DNA of 64,000 nt from Siphonodentalium dalli (GCA_032622095.1 CP136068.1:160599465-160663464), one strand, 5' to 3'; counted from the stretch's first letter, positions 1 to 9,736 are shown. A program made the numbers and translations. Notes: a model not told the origin generated them from the sequence alone.

Positions 1-538
1 CTCACATACAGGACACACAGGGAACTCATGCTTTAACGCAACATATGTTATTAAGGAATAACTACTCAATTCTACATGAATTTGCTAAATTATACCAATA
101 TTAATCAATCATATATAATAATCCTGACTATTATTTGCAAAATAATTTCAACTACTAGAATAAAGTTTATATCCGATTTATTTGAGGTATTGACTTATTA
201 TGAGCTGGTTTATACTTGTCATGTATCAGATTTATAGAGTCCTCACAGTTGTTTTATTCATTAGTTCATTAAGCTTTAAACATCTTATTTTTTAAATTCA
301 TTTGATAGTGTCATTATTTCAATTTGGAAATTCCCAATTTACCCTGCTACGGTATCTATTTTTTTCCATTGGTTTACCCCCTGCCTACCCTAATTTTTTG
401 TCCTCCATTACCGGAAACGAAGGTACATGTACTATTTTATTTGGCCTTAATAATTTTAGCAATAATTTTAGATGGAATTTTCAAAAACAAAATTTACTTC
501 TATTAAAATACATCTCTATATGTATTTGTGGTTGCAGA
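1..538. other. AT-rich sequence without a recognised feature
   Basis: This stretch is AT-rich with only short open frames and no recognisable protein motif, tandem repeat or inverted repeat. A TTGCAG at 533-538 after a T-rich stretch could act as a splice acceptor for the candidate exon that follows, so part of the stretch may be intron. Confidence 0.3.
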
Positions 539-706
539 TGAATCGCAGGAATAAATCTGTTCTGTTCTGAGAGTAGCACGGCCAGGTGAAAATGCAATGT
601 CAACATGATGGCACGGAGGTTGTCTAGACTTTTGCCAGCAAAGCTGATAGTATCATTGTTGTCATGTACAGTATTTGCGCAATATTGTGTCGCGGTGCGA
701 TGAGCC

Positions 707-826
707 ATGGGAGATAGCATTTTTGTGTCCCTTCTTGGAACTCAGATCACTCCGGTACATATTCTGGATATATTGTCAGATATAAAACTAGTTTTCTGTC
801 AGAAACTTCAGCAACTGGAAACAAAG
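707..826 (+). CDS. Candidate first coding exon, unknown protein
   Basis: No known family is recognised. The ATG at 707 sits in a near-perfect Kozak context (GAGCCATGGG). The frame then runs 40 codons to an AAG|GTAT splice-donor-like site at 826/827, giving a phase-0 exon. The peptide starts MGDSIFVSLLGTQITPVHIL and continues with an amphipathic stretch ending in QQLETK, more protein-like than the other short frames nearby. A TGA lies two codons upstream of the ATG in frame, so this would be a true start. The exon could begin at the TTGCAG acceptor at 538, making 539-706 5' UTR. The downstream intron would hold the nested transposons starting at 876. The case rests only on context motifs and composition; a chance frame is quite possible. 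Confidence 0.25.
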
Positions 827-976
827 GTATTGAGAATTACCAACTCTTATCTTGTTTTTAGAATATGGTGCAGATATTATATTCCACCAGTACAAAACAT
901 GGCAACTTTTTGAAGTTTTGACAGGGAACCTTACAAAATCGAAAAAATAACGCAGGGAATATATTTCTTAGTTATT

Positions 977-1197
977 ATCTGTTCCTTAATCATGTACTTC
1001 ATTGTAGGTGGAGGTCCCAACTCAAAATTACATGCTTTTCTTTGAGCCGCTATCGAAATAAACATTGAAATAGTTACCCAGGAGAAATTCCATAATTGTT
1101 AGCGATGCAAAGTAAAATCGCTAAAAAAGTCACTTAAATCATGACATTTTGAGTTGGGACCTTCACCTCCAGTCAATTACATTATTAAGGAACAGAT
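977..1197. mobile_element. Small MITE with compound inverted repeats
   Basis: Two nested pairs of inverted repeats define it. ATCTGTTCCTTAAT at 977-990 pairs with ATTAAGGAACAGAT at 1184-1197. GTAGGTGGAGGTCCCAACTC at 1004 onward pairs with GAGTTGGGACCTTCACCTCC at 1151-1170. The core of about 115 bp is non-repetitive and has no long open frame. It lies exactly between the left arm of the surrounding foldback element and the end of the HINE-like element. The superfamily is not assigned. Confidence 0.65.
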
Positions 1198-2780
1198 GAA
1201 AGTGTCAATGACACTGTAGCTCAACTTGGAAAGGGAATAATTTAATGTGTTACTGTCGATGGAGTTATTAGGAATGTGGAAAGTTGAATGTCTAATACTA
1301 GTTTATCAACATGAAGAGATATATATATACATGTATATAAAAGTAAAATCTAAGATGGTTGCTGGCGGCTATGTTTTCCAACAATTCAAAAACATTTGAT
1401 ATCTTTAGTCATGCAAAAAGTAGAATCCAAAATGGCCGCTGGCAGCCATGTTTTAATGCCGAATAACCCCAAAATAACTCGTTCCCATCTACATGTCAAT
1501 TTCAACAGCCATGACAAATTTTATGATGATCAGACTAAAGGTACGACCTGTAGCCCATGCTAAAGGATTTAGTCATACAAAGAGTAAAATCTAAGATGGC
1601 TGCCGGCGGCCATGTTTTTTGACCGAATGACCCAAAAATAACTCGTTCCCATCTACAAGTCAATATTAACACCCACGACAAATGTCATGATGATTAGATG
1701 AACAGTACGACCTGTAGCCCGTGCTAATGGATTGAATTATGAAATCCAAGATGGCCGCTGACAGCCATGTTTTTTTTCCGAATGACCCCAAAATGACTCG
1801 TTCCCATCTACATTCAAATTTCAACAGCCATGACAAATTTTATGATGATCAGACTAAAAGTAGGACCTGTAGCCCGTGCTAAAGGATTTAGTCATACAAA
1901 GAGTAAAATTCAAGATGGCTGCTGGCGACCATATTTTTTGGCCGAATGACCCCAAAATTACTCGTTCCCATCTACATGTCAATATTATCATCCATGACAA
2001 ATTTCATGATGATCAGACAAACAGTACGACCTGTGGCCCATGCTAATGGATTAAATTTTGAAATCCAAGATGGCCACTGGCGGCCATGTTTTTTGTCCAA
2101 ATGACCCCAAAATGACTCGTTCCCATCTACATTCCAATTTCAACAGCCATGACAAATGTCATGATGATCAGACTAAAGGTACGACCTGTATCCCGTGCTA
2201 AAGGATTTAGTCATACAAAGAGTAAAATCCAAAATGGCTGCCGGTGGCCATGTTTTTTTGCCGAATGACCCCAAAATGACTCGTTCCCATCTACATGTCA
2301 TTGTTAACATCCGTGAAAAAATTTATCATAATCCGATCAAAGGTACGACCTGTAGGCCGTGCCAAAGAATTTAGTCATGCAAAGAGTAAAATCTAAGATG
2401 GCTGCCGGTGGCCATGTTTTTTGGCCGAACAACCCCAAAATTACTCGTTCCCATCTACATGTCAATATTAACATCCATGACAAATTTCATGATGATAAGA
2501 CGAACAGTACGACCTGTAGCCCGTGCTAATGGATTGAATATTGAAATCCAAGATGGCCACTGGCGGCCATGTTTTTTTCCCGAATGAACCCAAAATGACT
2601 CGTTCCCATCTACATGTCAATGTCAACAGCCATGACAAATTTCATAATGATCCGACCAAAGGTACGACCTGTAGCCCGTGCTAAAGGAATTTGTTGACGC
2701 ATCACGCACACACACACGCACGACGGATACCAAGCCATGGCAATAGCTCAAACTTTACAAAGTAAAGTTGAGCTAATAAT
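1196..2780 (-). mobile_element. HINE/pearl-like (Helentron-derived) non-autonomous element, copy 1
   Basis: The element shows short subterminal inverted repeats, TAGCTCAACTT near 1217 and AAGTTGAGCTA near 2765-2775. One terminus has a hairpin (AGTGTCA-A-TGACACT at 1201-1215). The interior is about eight tandem copies of a ~165-bp unit from about 1350 to 2695. A CA/CG-rich microsatellite lies near 2700-2720. This arrangement matches the published description of HINEs and bivalve 'pearl' elements, which are moved by Helentron proteins encoded elsewhere. A second, longer copy lies in the opposite orientation at 23811-26832, and comparing the two sets these boundaries. No coding sequence is visible. 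The strand is assigned relative to copy 2. The family call is inference; the two-copy structure is directly visible. Confidence 0.75.
1350..2695 (-). repeat. ~165-bp tandem array inside HINE copy 1
   Basis: About eight units alternate between slightly different subtypes. Each has the landmarks AAGATGGC-GC, GCCATGTTTTTT, CGAATGACCCCAAAAT, ACTCGTTCCCATCTACAT and GTACGACCTGTAGCCCGTGC. Divergence between units is moderate, so the array is not recently homogenised. Short open frames across it are by-products of the repeat. Confidence 0.85.
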
Positions 2781-2939
2781 AAGTAAGAAATATATTCCCT
2801 GCGTTATTTTGTGGACTTTAAAAGGTTCCCTGTCAAAACTTCAAAAAGTTCCCATGTTTTGTACTGGTGGAATATAATCTCTAGGCGTTAGACAGAGTAG
2901 AGATTCATGACATGATCTAGTACATATTCATGTCAACAT

Positions 2940-3600
2940 ATAATAAGCAGTCGCAGACGACGATATCCCCCGCCGAATTGTGCAGTTGGGGAAGTGCATT
3001 CTCAATAATGTTTGCGTTCTCAGTATGTGCTAAACAAGTCCAATAAGTCCGCTTAAAATATCCGACCGGACCTGGTTTGCGAACTCGTTCTAGATACTGG
3101 TCAAATAAACTCATATACCAAATATCATTGAAATCCGTTGTCTGTTGAGATTTGTGGCAATGAGCCCTGTGACATCGTCTATTTGCTATTTGGTAAATTC
3201 GACAGAAATAATAAACAAAGTCCAATAACTCCAGTAAAAATATCCGGCCAGACCTGGCTTGCGAACTCATTCTAGGCAATGGTCAGGTGAACTCATATAC
3301 CAAATATCTTTGAAATCCGTTGAGATTTGTGGAAATGAGCCCTGTGACGTCGTCTATTTGCTATTTGGGAAATTCGACAAAAATAATAAACAAAGTCGAA
3401 TAACTCCGGTAAAAATATCCGGCCAGACCTGGCTTGCGAACTCATTCTAGGTAATGGTCAGGTAAACTCATATACCACAAATCTTTGAAATCCGTTGACA
3501 TTTGTTCAAGTTATGACTCTTACAAATTCCAGACGGACGGACGGAACCCATTCCTACATGTATATCCCCCGCAAATTTTCAATTTGGCTGGGGATAAATA
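2940..3600 (+). mobile_element. Second pearl/HINE-like element with ~180-bp repeats and ACGG microsatellite
   Basis: Three units of about 175-182 bp share GCGAACTC-TTCTAG at 3079, 3261 and 3436, CTCATATACCA, TTTGAAATCCGTTG and GAGCCCTGTGAC. They end in an ACGG-type tetranucleotide run at 3532-3546. The right end forms a hairpin in which TATCCCC (3563) pairs with GGGGATA (3590-3596). A similar TATCCCC/TTGGGGA pair lies near the left end (2964-2991). Internal repeats, tetranucleotide run and terminal hairpin are the hallmarks described for bivalve pearl elements. The unit is unrelated in sequence to the 165-bp unit of the neighbouring element. The exact left boundary is uncertain. Confidence 0.6.
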
Positions 3601-3643
3601 TTGAATAAAACACCACATGACACATACTCTGTTGATTCCTATA

Positions 3644-3877
3644 CAGTAATGCCCTAAATAATCAACTCCTTAACCACAGCAGAATTATGGGTAATTTTTA
3701 CTGAGAGCTTTCCGATGAATGGCAACAAGCCATATTTCCAACTAAATCCTAAAAAATTACCCATAATTCACTGAGAGCTTTCCGATGAATGGCAACAAGC
3801 TATATTTCCAACTAAATCCTGAAAAATTACCCATAATTCTGCTGTGGTTAAGGAGTCGATTATTTAGGGCATTACTG
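3644..3877. mobile_element. Pogo-like MITE (TA target site), copy 1
   Basis: The terminal inverted repeats begin CAGTAATGCCCTAAATAATC and continue through the CTCCTTAACCACAGCAGAAT segment. TA dinucleotides flank both sides (3642-3643 and 3878-3879). A CAGT start with TA duplication is typical of the pogo branch of Tc1/mariner. There is no transposase. The centre carries an internal duplication of a segment with GAGAGCTTTCCGATGAATGG, once at about 3701 and again at about 3772. A second family member lies at 27817-28030, beside the satellite. Confidence 0.8.
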
Positions 3878-4370
3878 TACTTGACCTACTATAAAAATAA
3901 TTTGTTTAACCACAGTTTTGTTGATATTTTACTCAGAGTTCCACCTGTCACATGTAAATTATAGAAACACGGTTAACAGGTAAATCAGAAACACGGTTAA
4001 CAGGTAAATCAGAAACACGGGTAACAGGTAAATTATAGAAACACAGTTCCACCTGCACTATTATTTTGGTCTGCACTTTTAATATCTTTCAATGGAATTT
4101 CCCCCTGCACTGTTATTTGGAGCGTGAGAGTGGCTAGTTGATGAACTGCACCTTGTACCAAGCGTGTTAGAGCAAGAAATTGGTTAATCGCTATATAAAA
4201 CTGGTCATTATTATTATATTATTATTATGGATTTATTACCACATGTGTGTACCATAGACAGCAGAATGTCATCATAGGCTAATTAACAGTCTGGGTGAAC
4301 GTCGACACTATATTTGAAATATAGAGTCTGGAGCTTATGTCGCCAAAACCATTTCTATTCAGCGAAGAGC
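3878..4370. other. Intergenic stretch with a ~25-bp minisatellite and CTGCACTNTTATT motifs
   Basis: From about 3961 to 4048 a unit of roughly 25 bp is repeated about four times, with core GAAACACGGTTAACAGGTAA. At 4048-4120 the motif CCTGCACT-TTATT recurs. It resembles the CCTGTAC-NTTATT motif at the ends of the TIR element at 23491-26899, so a fragment of that family is possible. An ATT-rich run lies near 4208-4229. No coding sequence is seen. Confidence 0.4.
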
Positions 4371-4379
4371 TTCCCCAAA

Positions 4380-4440
4380 ATGACGTCACGGATTTAAAAA
4401 AATACATCGATGATTGACAGGTGTCCCCACGTGTTATTTG
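4380..4440. promoter_or_regulatory. Possible promoter motifs: CRE palindrome and E-box
   Basis: A full CRE palindrome TGACGTCA lies at 4381-4388 and an E-box CACGTG at about 4429-4434, just upstream of the candidate exon at 4488. Both motifs are short and can occur by chance. They are noted because they sit together in front of the most protein-like frame of this part of the window. Confidence 0.15.
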
Positions 4441-4487
4441 TTGTGCTTCGCAATAGCAATGGCCTGTGTCGCGACATAAACTTACAG

Positions 4488-4640
4488 CAGATAATATTTG
4501 TCGTGTGTGCGACTATTCTTTTTCGGGAGATGAACTCGCTGCATCAACCGGAAAGCTGCATCCGAGAGCAAAAAATAAGGTCGTCATCAAAAATGATGCT
4601 TTAGAACTATTTAAAAGCATAAAATTAAGTCATTTCCTCG
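4488..4640 (+). CDS. Candidate exon with a C-x2-C zinc-binding-like motif
   Basis: The frame reads ADNICRVCDYSFSGDELAAS and continues through a basic, helix-like stretch with KSIKLSHFLG. It ends at TCG|GTGTTA, which can act as a splice donor (GT at 4641). An AAACTTACAG sequence ending at 4487 could be the acceptor. The CRVC pair with following aromatic and acidic residues resembles the first half of a small zinc-binding domain, but no second pair follows before the frame closes. There is no in-frame ATG; an upstream ATG at 4459 opens a different, seven-codon frame. It may be an internal exon or a broken gene. Family not identified. Confidence 0.25.
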
Positions 4641-4742
4641 GTGTTAACTTTCAGATGACTTTTTTACGACAAATATTGAAATAATTTGATTTGCAAACCA
4701 TGGTACAATAAAGTAAATCAAATACACGGACATGAGTGAGTT

Positions 4743-4934
4743 CTATTTATATTTATGGGAGGCCAAGTTGGTACCATGCGCAGGCCTATCTATCAGGTCT
4801 AGCACATCCTTCAAATTAATCCATATCGTACCGAATATATAATTTCGAAGCCATTGTTTCTGTCTCTGTTGTATTTGCAAGCATTGCTTTAGATCGGAGA
4901 AATTCCACTCTGTTACTATATTTAGAGGTGACAT
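4743..4934 (-). CDS. Candidate first exon on the reverse strand, unknown protein
   Basis: The ATG at 4934 opens 63 codons beginning MSPLNIVTEWNFSDLKQCLQ. The composition is protein-like, with QQRQKQWLRNYIFG and a leucine/isoleucine-rich amphipathic stretch. Upstream on the same strand are a GGGCGG box and a CCAAT box within about 60 bp of the ATG, an arrangement seen in simple promoters. A GCATG|GTACC site near 4775 could be a splice donor. No homology is recognised. It overlaps no repeat. It may be a chance frame. Confidence 0.2.
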   Translation of the reverse strand: MSPLNIVTEWNFSDLKQCLQIQQRQKQWLRNYIFGTIWINLKDVLDLIDRPAHGTNLASHKYK

Positions 4935-5201
4935 TATGGGAGTCTCCGCCCACTAACACTTGTTTATTAACCCATACGGTTTCATTGGACGGAAAATAAT
5001 TTACGCAATCAATCAGATTACGGAATCCCGAGGACTTGGAAATGAGATAGCGATGTTATCCGTCAGACCTTATATTCAATGTTGTAATGAATATTTAGGT
5101 ATGAGTTTACTCAGACTGGCTAATTAACAGCCATTGATATTGTGTGAAGAAATCAAGACAGATTTATAGATATTTATCATGTTCATTTGGTGTTAGACCG
5201 G
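4935..5201. other. Unassigned spacer
   Basis: The first 60 bp hold the CCAAT and GGGCGG motifs noted for the reverse-strand candidate exon. The rest shows no repeat or protein-like frame. Confidence 0.3.
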
Positions 5202-5500
5202 TTTTCCGAAGACCTATTACTACGAAGGCCCACAACTCCGAAGACCCGATTCTCCAACGGCCCACAACTCCGAAGACCCGATTCTCCGACGGCCCATAAC
5301 TCCGAAGGCCCGATTCTCCGACGGCCCATAACTCCGAAGATCCGATTCTCCGAAAGCCCATAACTCTGAAGGGCCGATTCTCCGAAGACCTATAACTCCG
5401 AAGACCTATAACTCCGAAGGGCCGATTCTCCGAAGACCTATAACTCCGAAGGCCCGATTCTCCGACGGTCCGATTCTCCGAAGGTCCGATTCTCCGAAGA
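5202..5500 (-). repeat. CCGAAG/ATTCTCCGA minisatellite, left arm
   Basis: Short units of about 18-20 bp alternate between two subtypes, CATAACTCCGAAG and CGATTCTCCGA(A/C)GG. The reverse-strand frame through it gives repeated GxxELWAxGESG-like peptides, a shadow of the repeat rather than a gene. Confidence 0.85.
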
Positions 5501-5545
5501 TTTTGTTTTATCGGGGTATTATCGTTTACTAAATAGTGTACAGTC

Positions 5546-5739
5546 CAGTGGCGAAGCCAAGGGGTCCCAAAATTCCCACTGCCCCCATTAAACCTCTACT
5601 TGCTATTTCAGACAATATGGGCCCCTACCAAAACATGTCCAATGTCATGTAAACGCCCGGAAATCGTTCATGGGGCATCAAAATATTCAAACTTTTCCTA
5701 TACTGCCCCCACCTAAATGGGAATCCTGGCCCGCCACTG
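5546..5739 (-). mobile_element. CAGTGGCG-MITE, left mirrored copy
   Basis: It runs from CAGTGGCGAAGCCA at 5546 to GGCCCGCCACTG ending at 5739, with imperfect terminal inverted repeats. Reversed, it aligns with 5891-6177: both share TTCCCATTTAGG, CGTTTACATGACATT and GACATGTTTT. No independent target-site duplication is seen, consistent with both copies coming from duplication of the larger palindrome. The CAGTGGCG start suggests a hAT-type MITE, but this is weak. Confidence 0.65.
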
Positions 5740-5890
5740 ACTATACACCAGATACTATAACGTTACGTTGGCCCATGAGATGCCAGAGTAAAATGTACAG
5801 GGGTGAACGGGGAAGAACTTGTCACCCCTGTGCATGTTAGGCTACTCTGACATTCTTGCAGCGTTTCGTTATAATATACCCGGTGCACAC

Positions 5891-6177
5891 CAGTGGCGGA
5901 GCCAGGGTTCCCATTTAGGGGTGCACATTAATTAGCATATGTGGGGGATATGTGGTGGATATATCATGCATATGATATGCCGAAAGCATATCACGAAGGC
6001 CTGATTTGGGGAGCGCATACATGGGAGGGGTCGCCCCCAATCGTTGGTCCGGGGGCTCCCCTGGGCAGGAACACTGTGAATATTTGAATGCCTAGGAAGG
6101 ATTTCCTGACGTTTACATGACATTTGACATGTTTTTTGGGGGCGGTCTTCCCAAGGGCCCCATTGACCCCGCCACTG
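5891..6177 (+). mobile_element. CAGTGGCG-MITE, right mirrored copy
   Basis: It starts CAGTGGCGGAGCCAGGG and ends CCCCGCCACTG. It is about 90 bp longer than the left copy because of extra sequence after GGGGTGCACATTAA, including a short palindrome around ATGCATATGATATGC. No coding capacity. Confidence 0.65.
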
Positions 6178-6210
6178 GACTGTACACTATTTAATAAGCG
6201 ATAAAACCTG

Positions 6211-6436
6211 ATCTTCGGAGAATCGGACCTTCGGAGAATCGGACCTTCGGAGTTATAGACCTTCGGAGTTATGGGCGTTCGGAGTTATAGGCCTTCGGAG
6301 TTATGGGCTTTCGGAGTTATGGGTCTTCGGAGTTATGGGATTTCGGAGAATCGGGACTTCGGAGTTATGGGCTTTCGGAGAATCGGAGAATCTGACCTTC
6401 GGAGAATCGGACCTTCGGAGTTATGGGTCTTCGGAA
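6211..6436 (+). repeat. CTTCGGAG minisatellite, right arm
   Basis: Units such as CTTCGGAGTTATGGG and CTTCGGAGAATCGGA are the reverse complement of the left-arm minisatellite. The two arrays differ in unit order and number, as expected for independent unit gain and loss after the palindrome formed. Confidence 0.85.
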
Positions 6437-6633
6437 AAACGCTACGTAACCGTTCATTTAGTATCTGCACTATACAACTTAAACTGATGATTTGATCAAC
6501 CAAATATAAGGGAGATGCTTGGAATGATTAATTAATTGTTGTGTATATGTTATTAATTATTTTTGAAACATGATTATACCAATATAAATATTATGCTACA
6601 GTAATGACAATAAAGGAGCAAGTAGTCAATTAA

Positions 6634-7015
6634 CCCTTTACCCAACAGAAGGGCCCTGTGCCAATGCATTCTCTTATATATGCGAGTCGACCATAGGTCG
6701 CCTCGCATATATAAGAGAATGCATTGGCTTAACACATTAAAAATTATAAAATTGTTAAAGAATGTAAGAAAAAATGGTAAAAAAAGATTTTTTTTAGGCC
6801 AATGCATTCTCTTATATATGCGAGGCGACCTATGGTCGACTCGCATATATAAGAGAATGCATTGGCACAGGGCATAACTGTAACTATCACAATGTGGTCA
6901 AGGAGCCGGTTCCAATGATATCCATATTTGTATGGTTCTATTGAGACAGACCGAAGATATTTTAGGCTGTTGAAGCTTTATTTGACCGGTTTTGGCCGGT
7001 TTGTTGGGTAAAGGG
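6634..7015. mobile_element. piggyBac-type MITE with TTAA target duplication
   Basis: A TTAA at 6630-6633 and again at 7016-7019 flanks inverted repeats CCCTTTACCCAACA at 6634 and TGTTGGGTAAAGGG ending at 7015. TTAA duplication with a CCC start is diagnostic of piggyBac-like transposons. The 382-bp interior has no transposase, so it depends on an element elsewhere. Inside it is a 221-bp inverted repeat with two hairpins, described separately. Confidence 0.85.
6653..6873. repeat. Pair of exactly reverse-complementary 67-bp palindromes
   Basis: Segment 6661-6727 is a hairpin with a 26-bp stem starting CCAATGCATTCTCTTATATA and a centre around GACCATAGGTC. Segment 6799-6865 is its exact reverse complement. 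The match extends through GCCCTGTG on the outside, giving ~75-bp perfect arms around a 71-bp A/T-rich spacer. The sequence can therefore fold as two small hairpins or one long one. Confidence 0.9.
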
Positions 7016-7206
7016 TTAATGCAGAAAAATATTTACACTTTGCTGCCTTTGAGAAATCAGTATCTTCCAACTCCAAAAGACAAACAAAAGGCAGCCATGC
7101 AGTTATGTTTATAAATGTAATTAAAATGTAATGTGAATGAAATGCAAAAAATGTTGCATTACTCCTTACTTTGTATGACTTCAAAAAAATTAATGCATTA
7201 ACATTA

Positions 7207-7229
7207 CCCCCCCCCCCCCCCCCCCCCCC
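7207..7229 (+). repeat. Poly-C tract, 23 bp
   Basis: An uninterrupted run of 23 C. A second C-rich run lies at about 7460-7476 (ten C, T, five C). Such runs can form G-quadruplex/i-motif structures and are prone to length errors in sequencing. Confidence 0.9.
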
Positions 7230-9675
7230 ATCCATGATTCTGACTCAATCTGAGACATTGAAAGGGCTTTTTAATTTTTTTTATGAATATTATTACAAAA
7301 ATATAAAAAGATTTTCTTTAGAAAAAAAATTAGGGTATGGCTTAAAACAGTGTCGGTTGGGAAATTCCAACCACAAATATTTTCTTCTTTGGCCTATGGG
7401 AATATTGGCCGGGGGAAAGGGACTCTATCAGAAATTTAGAAATTGTTTACACCGATGTGCCCCCCCCCCCTCCCCCTCTGTAAAAAATATATGCATGACA
7501 TTAGGAAAGCATTGAAGGGTTAACTCTGGTTATCAAAAAACACCAAAGTGAACTTTGTAAGTGCACATAGTAATAATCAGGAACTGTAATTAAGAAACCA
7601 TATATGTCTATATTTAGCTCTGTCTCATCCAGGTGCATTCTCATTGTCGCAACAAACACCGACACATCAAAGTTTTCTCTACAACCTAAATATAGCTCTG
7701 CTGACTGCAGCCGCCAATGTTTGGCCTAATTATAATCAAAACGTTTGTCACTCGGGCCCCTGTGTGTATTTCTACGAAAATTAGTTAATCTGATTATCCT
7801 CACCAAAACAACAAAAGGTGGCTGTTAATTAATCTTTTTATCTGACTTGAGTGCAAGCTGACTTAAATTTGGTGATAGTTTTCTTGACTTATCAGCATCT
7901 GCTAAAAGTGACACAGAGACGAAAAACAGCACACGCGTAAAATGTACCCCGCCGATGGACGTCTGTCATCGGCATTTAAAAACCTCCAAAAAGACACACA
8001 ATTACACTGGAAACGTCTCAAACAAATACCAGATATATCATTAATGACACCCGAAGAACAATTTATCACTGACATTTAACCTGTGTCTGTTTTAAAAACG
8101 TTTTTAAATTATCAAAAATCATCTAATTAGTTATGCAAATATTGCGGCCCGCAAGTGCGTCTGACTGAGAGTGACTCTGAGAGACAGACAGACGAGGAAG
8201 AATTATACCACATGTTTGGCGGCTAATAACATAAATTATTTTAATGGCACCTACCTCAGACATCACGAAGTTTAGAAGAAATATCCTATCTCTTTATTGA
8301 TATACCGCTATAAGATGTGATGTTCCGATTTTTCATGAGAAATATTGAAATTTTGTCCCGTTCGTGAAGTCTTGTTTTGTGGCCGCTTTCCTTGTATACA
8401 AATGAAATCTTACGCATGGGTCAAGGTCACGCGAATGACCCCGCTTTAATATTTGTTTTAAAAATCAATTTCAAACGTTTTTGTGTCAAATTTTCTATCG
8501 TAGACCACAAAGTATGCAATTTAGAACGTTGTCTCATTCAACTTGGTAGTATTTTGAGGTATTAGTAGCGAATAGTTGATACACGAAATTTTGTTTATCG
8601 CACCATATGACAGTCGGCCAGCTTTGTAAACAATGGCGAGTTTGGGCCACGTGGGTAGCGAAAACACCTGTAAAAACAAGACGGGCGCATTGTTCCGAGC
8701 TCAAAACGGTCCTATCATCAATAATGTTACATTTCTTAGTCATTTATCTTGTCGTTGTGTGATAAAACTGTTCAGTTTTGCTGTTAAAGCAAAGCATATA
8801 CTGAACAAGAATGTCTTGTTATTGATCTTGAAAATTGGGGCTCTCAGTGGGTTGACAGGAAATGTCAATTCACTTCTAAGACAGAATATTTCATGACACC
8901 GCTCGATTTCATTCAATATTTCCTTATTAGAAAAATCATTTACATTAATATTGGAGACCCGGGCACCCTTGACCAAACTGTTATCGTTTTGTGTCGGCTT
9001 TTTTGGGTGTTTATGTTTTCGGAATGTGTCGCTCAGGGTCGCAGATGAATTAAATCTCCTGCATTGGTCCTTCGCATCGTTTGCCGGTTCTGAAGAGTGT
9101 GACCCAGTTTTGCGTTGTTTGTTGGAATCTTGATGGCAAAAAGGATTTTTTTTAATTAAATTATATAAATATGATTGCTCTCATATAGTCGACAGACATC
9201 ACACCATGACACAGATCACAGATATTTAATTTGTTTAGGTCGTTGTCAAAAGTTATAAATATTCCACAAACAAGAAACCACAAAGAGTGTGTGTACGTGA
9301 ACTAAATTAATATGTATGATTTTAAGTCAGTATTTTTTCAATTAATTTAAATTATTGCAAATAATTTGCTGACTAGTAATAATTGAGTATATATTCAGTG
9401 AAATGCAATTCATTGCTTAGACTTAAATTCAATTGTCTTTATCAGATACGACTATTCAAATATACCGATACTTTAATACATAAATTAATGTATGCTTGTG
9501 TGACTATGTTCACTTTATGTGGAAATATTTGACTAATAAATGTTGTCTAAAAACAACACATTTACCAATAACTACTGGTTGGAAAATCATGCTACATGTA
9601 TGAGAATAATTTCAACCTATTTTGGTGTTAAAAGTTTCAACTTTTGAATTTTTTTACGAATGTTGGTGGGTGAGA
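7230..9675. other. Long stretch without a supported gene or repeat
   Basis: No tandem or long inverted repeat was found here, which sets it apart from the surrounding sequence. The 8100-9130 part is richer in CpG and in protein-like short frames. One begins at 8633 with AACAATGGCG, a fair start context, and runs 87 codons, but no family is recognised. TCAAGGTCA at about 8419-8427 matches the extended nuclear-receptor half-site and is followed six bases later by TGACC. These may be remnants of host gene sequence, but nothing is firm. 9140-9660 is plain AT-rich DNA. Confidence 0.3.
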
Positions 9676-9687
9676 CCCCCCCCCCCC

Positions 9688-9723
<36 letters not shown>

Positions 9724-9736
9724 CACACACACACAA
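9676..9736 (+). repeat. Poly-C followed by (AC)n microsatellite
   Basis: A run of about 15 C (9676-9690) is followed by about 15 AC dinucleotides and, after CCTC, five more. Open frames across it are repeat translations. Confidence 0.9.

Larger units (their letters stand above)
876..2877. mobile_element. Foldback/MITE-type element with ~103-bp arms, host to two nested insertions
   Basis: The left arm (876-979) reappears as a reverse complement at about 2776-2877 with few mismatches. Both arms contain ATTATATTCCACCAGTACAA, the phrase TTTTGACAGGGAACCTT and GGAATATATTTCTTA. The inner tips are TTATTAT and ATAATAA, so without the inserts the two arms would form an almost loopless hairpin. Between the tips lie a 221-bp MITE and a HINE-like element. 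No coding sequence is present, so this is a non-autonomous element. No clear target-site duplication was found at the outer ends, and the superfamily is not assigned. Confidence 0.75.
5202..6437. mobile_element. 1.24-kb foldback palindrome with minisatellite arms
   Basis: The left half (5202 to about 5812) and right half (about 5813 to 6437) are diverged reverse complements along nearly their whole length. From outside in, each half has a minisatellite of CCGAAG/ATTCTCCGA type, a spacer with TTTTATCG and AAATAGTGTACAGTC, a MITE with CAGTGGCG termini, and a ~70-bp inner segment with TATAACG and ACAGGGGTGA. Long inverted arms with tandem repeats are characteristic of foldback transposons. Alternatively, a segment already holding the MITE was duplicated in inverted orientation. 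No transposase is present. No clear target-site duplication was found. Confidence 0.7.

Noticed and set aside
8633-8896. 87-codon frame starting MASLGHVGSE
   Set aside because: The start context is good but no domain, splice donor or homology is recognisable, and it overlaps other frames of equal length on the other strand.
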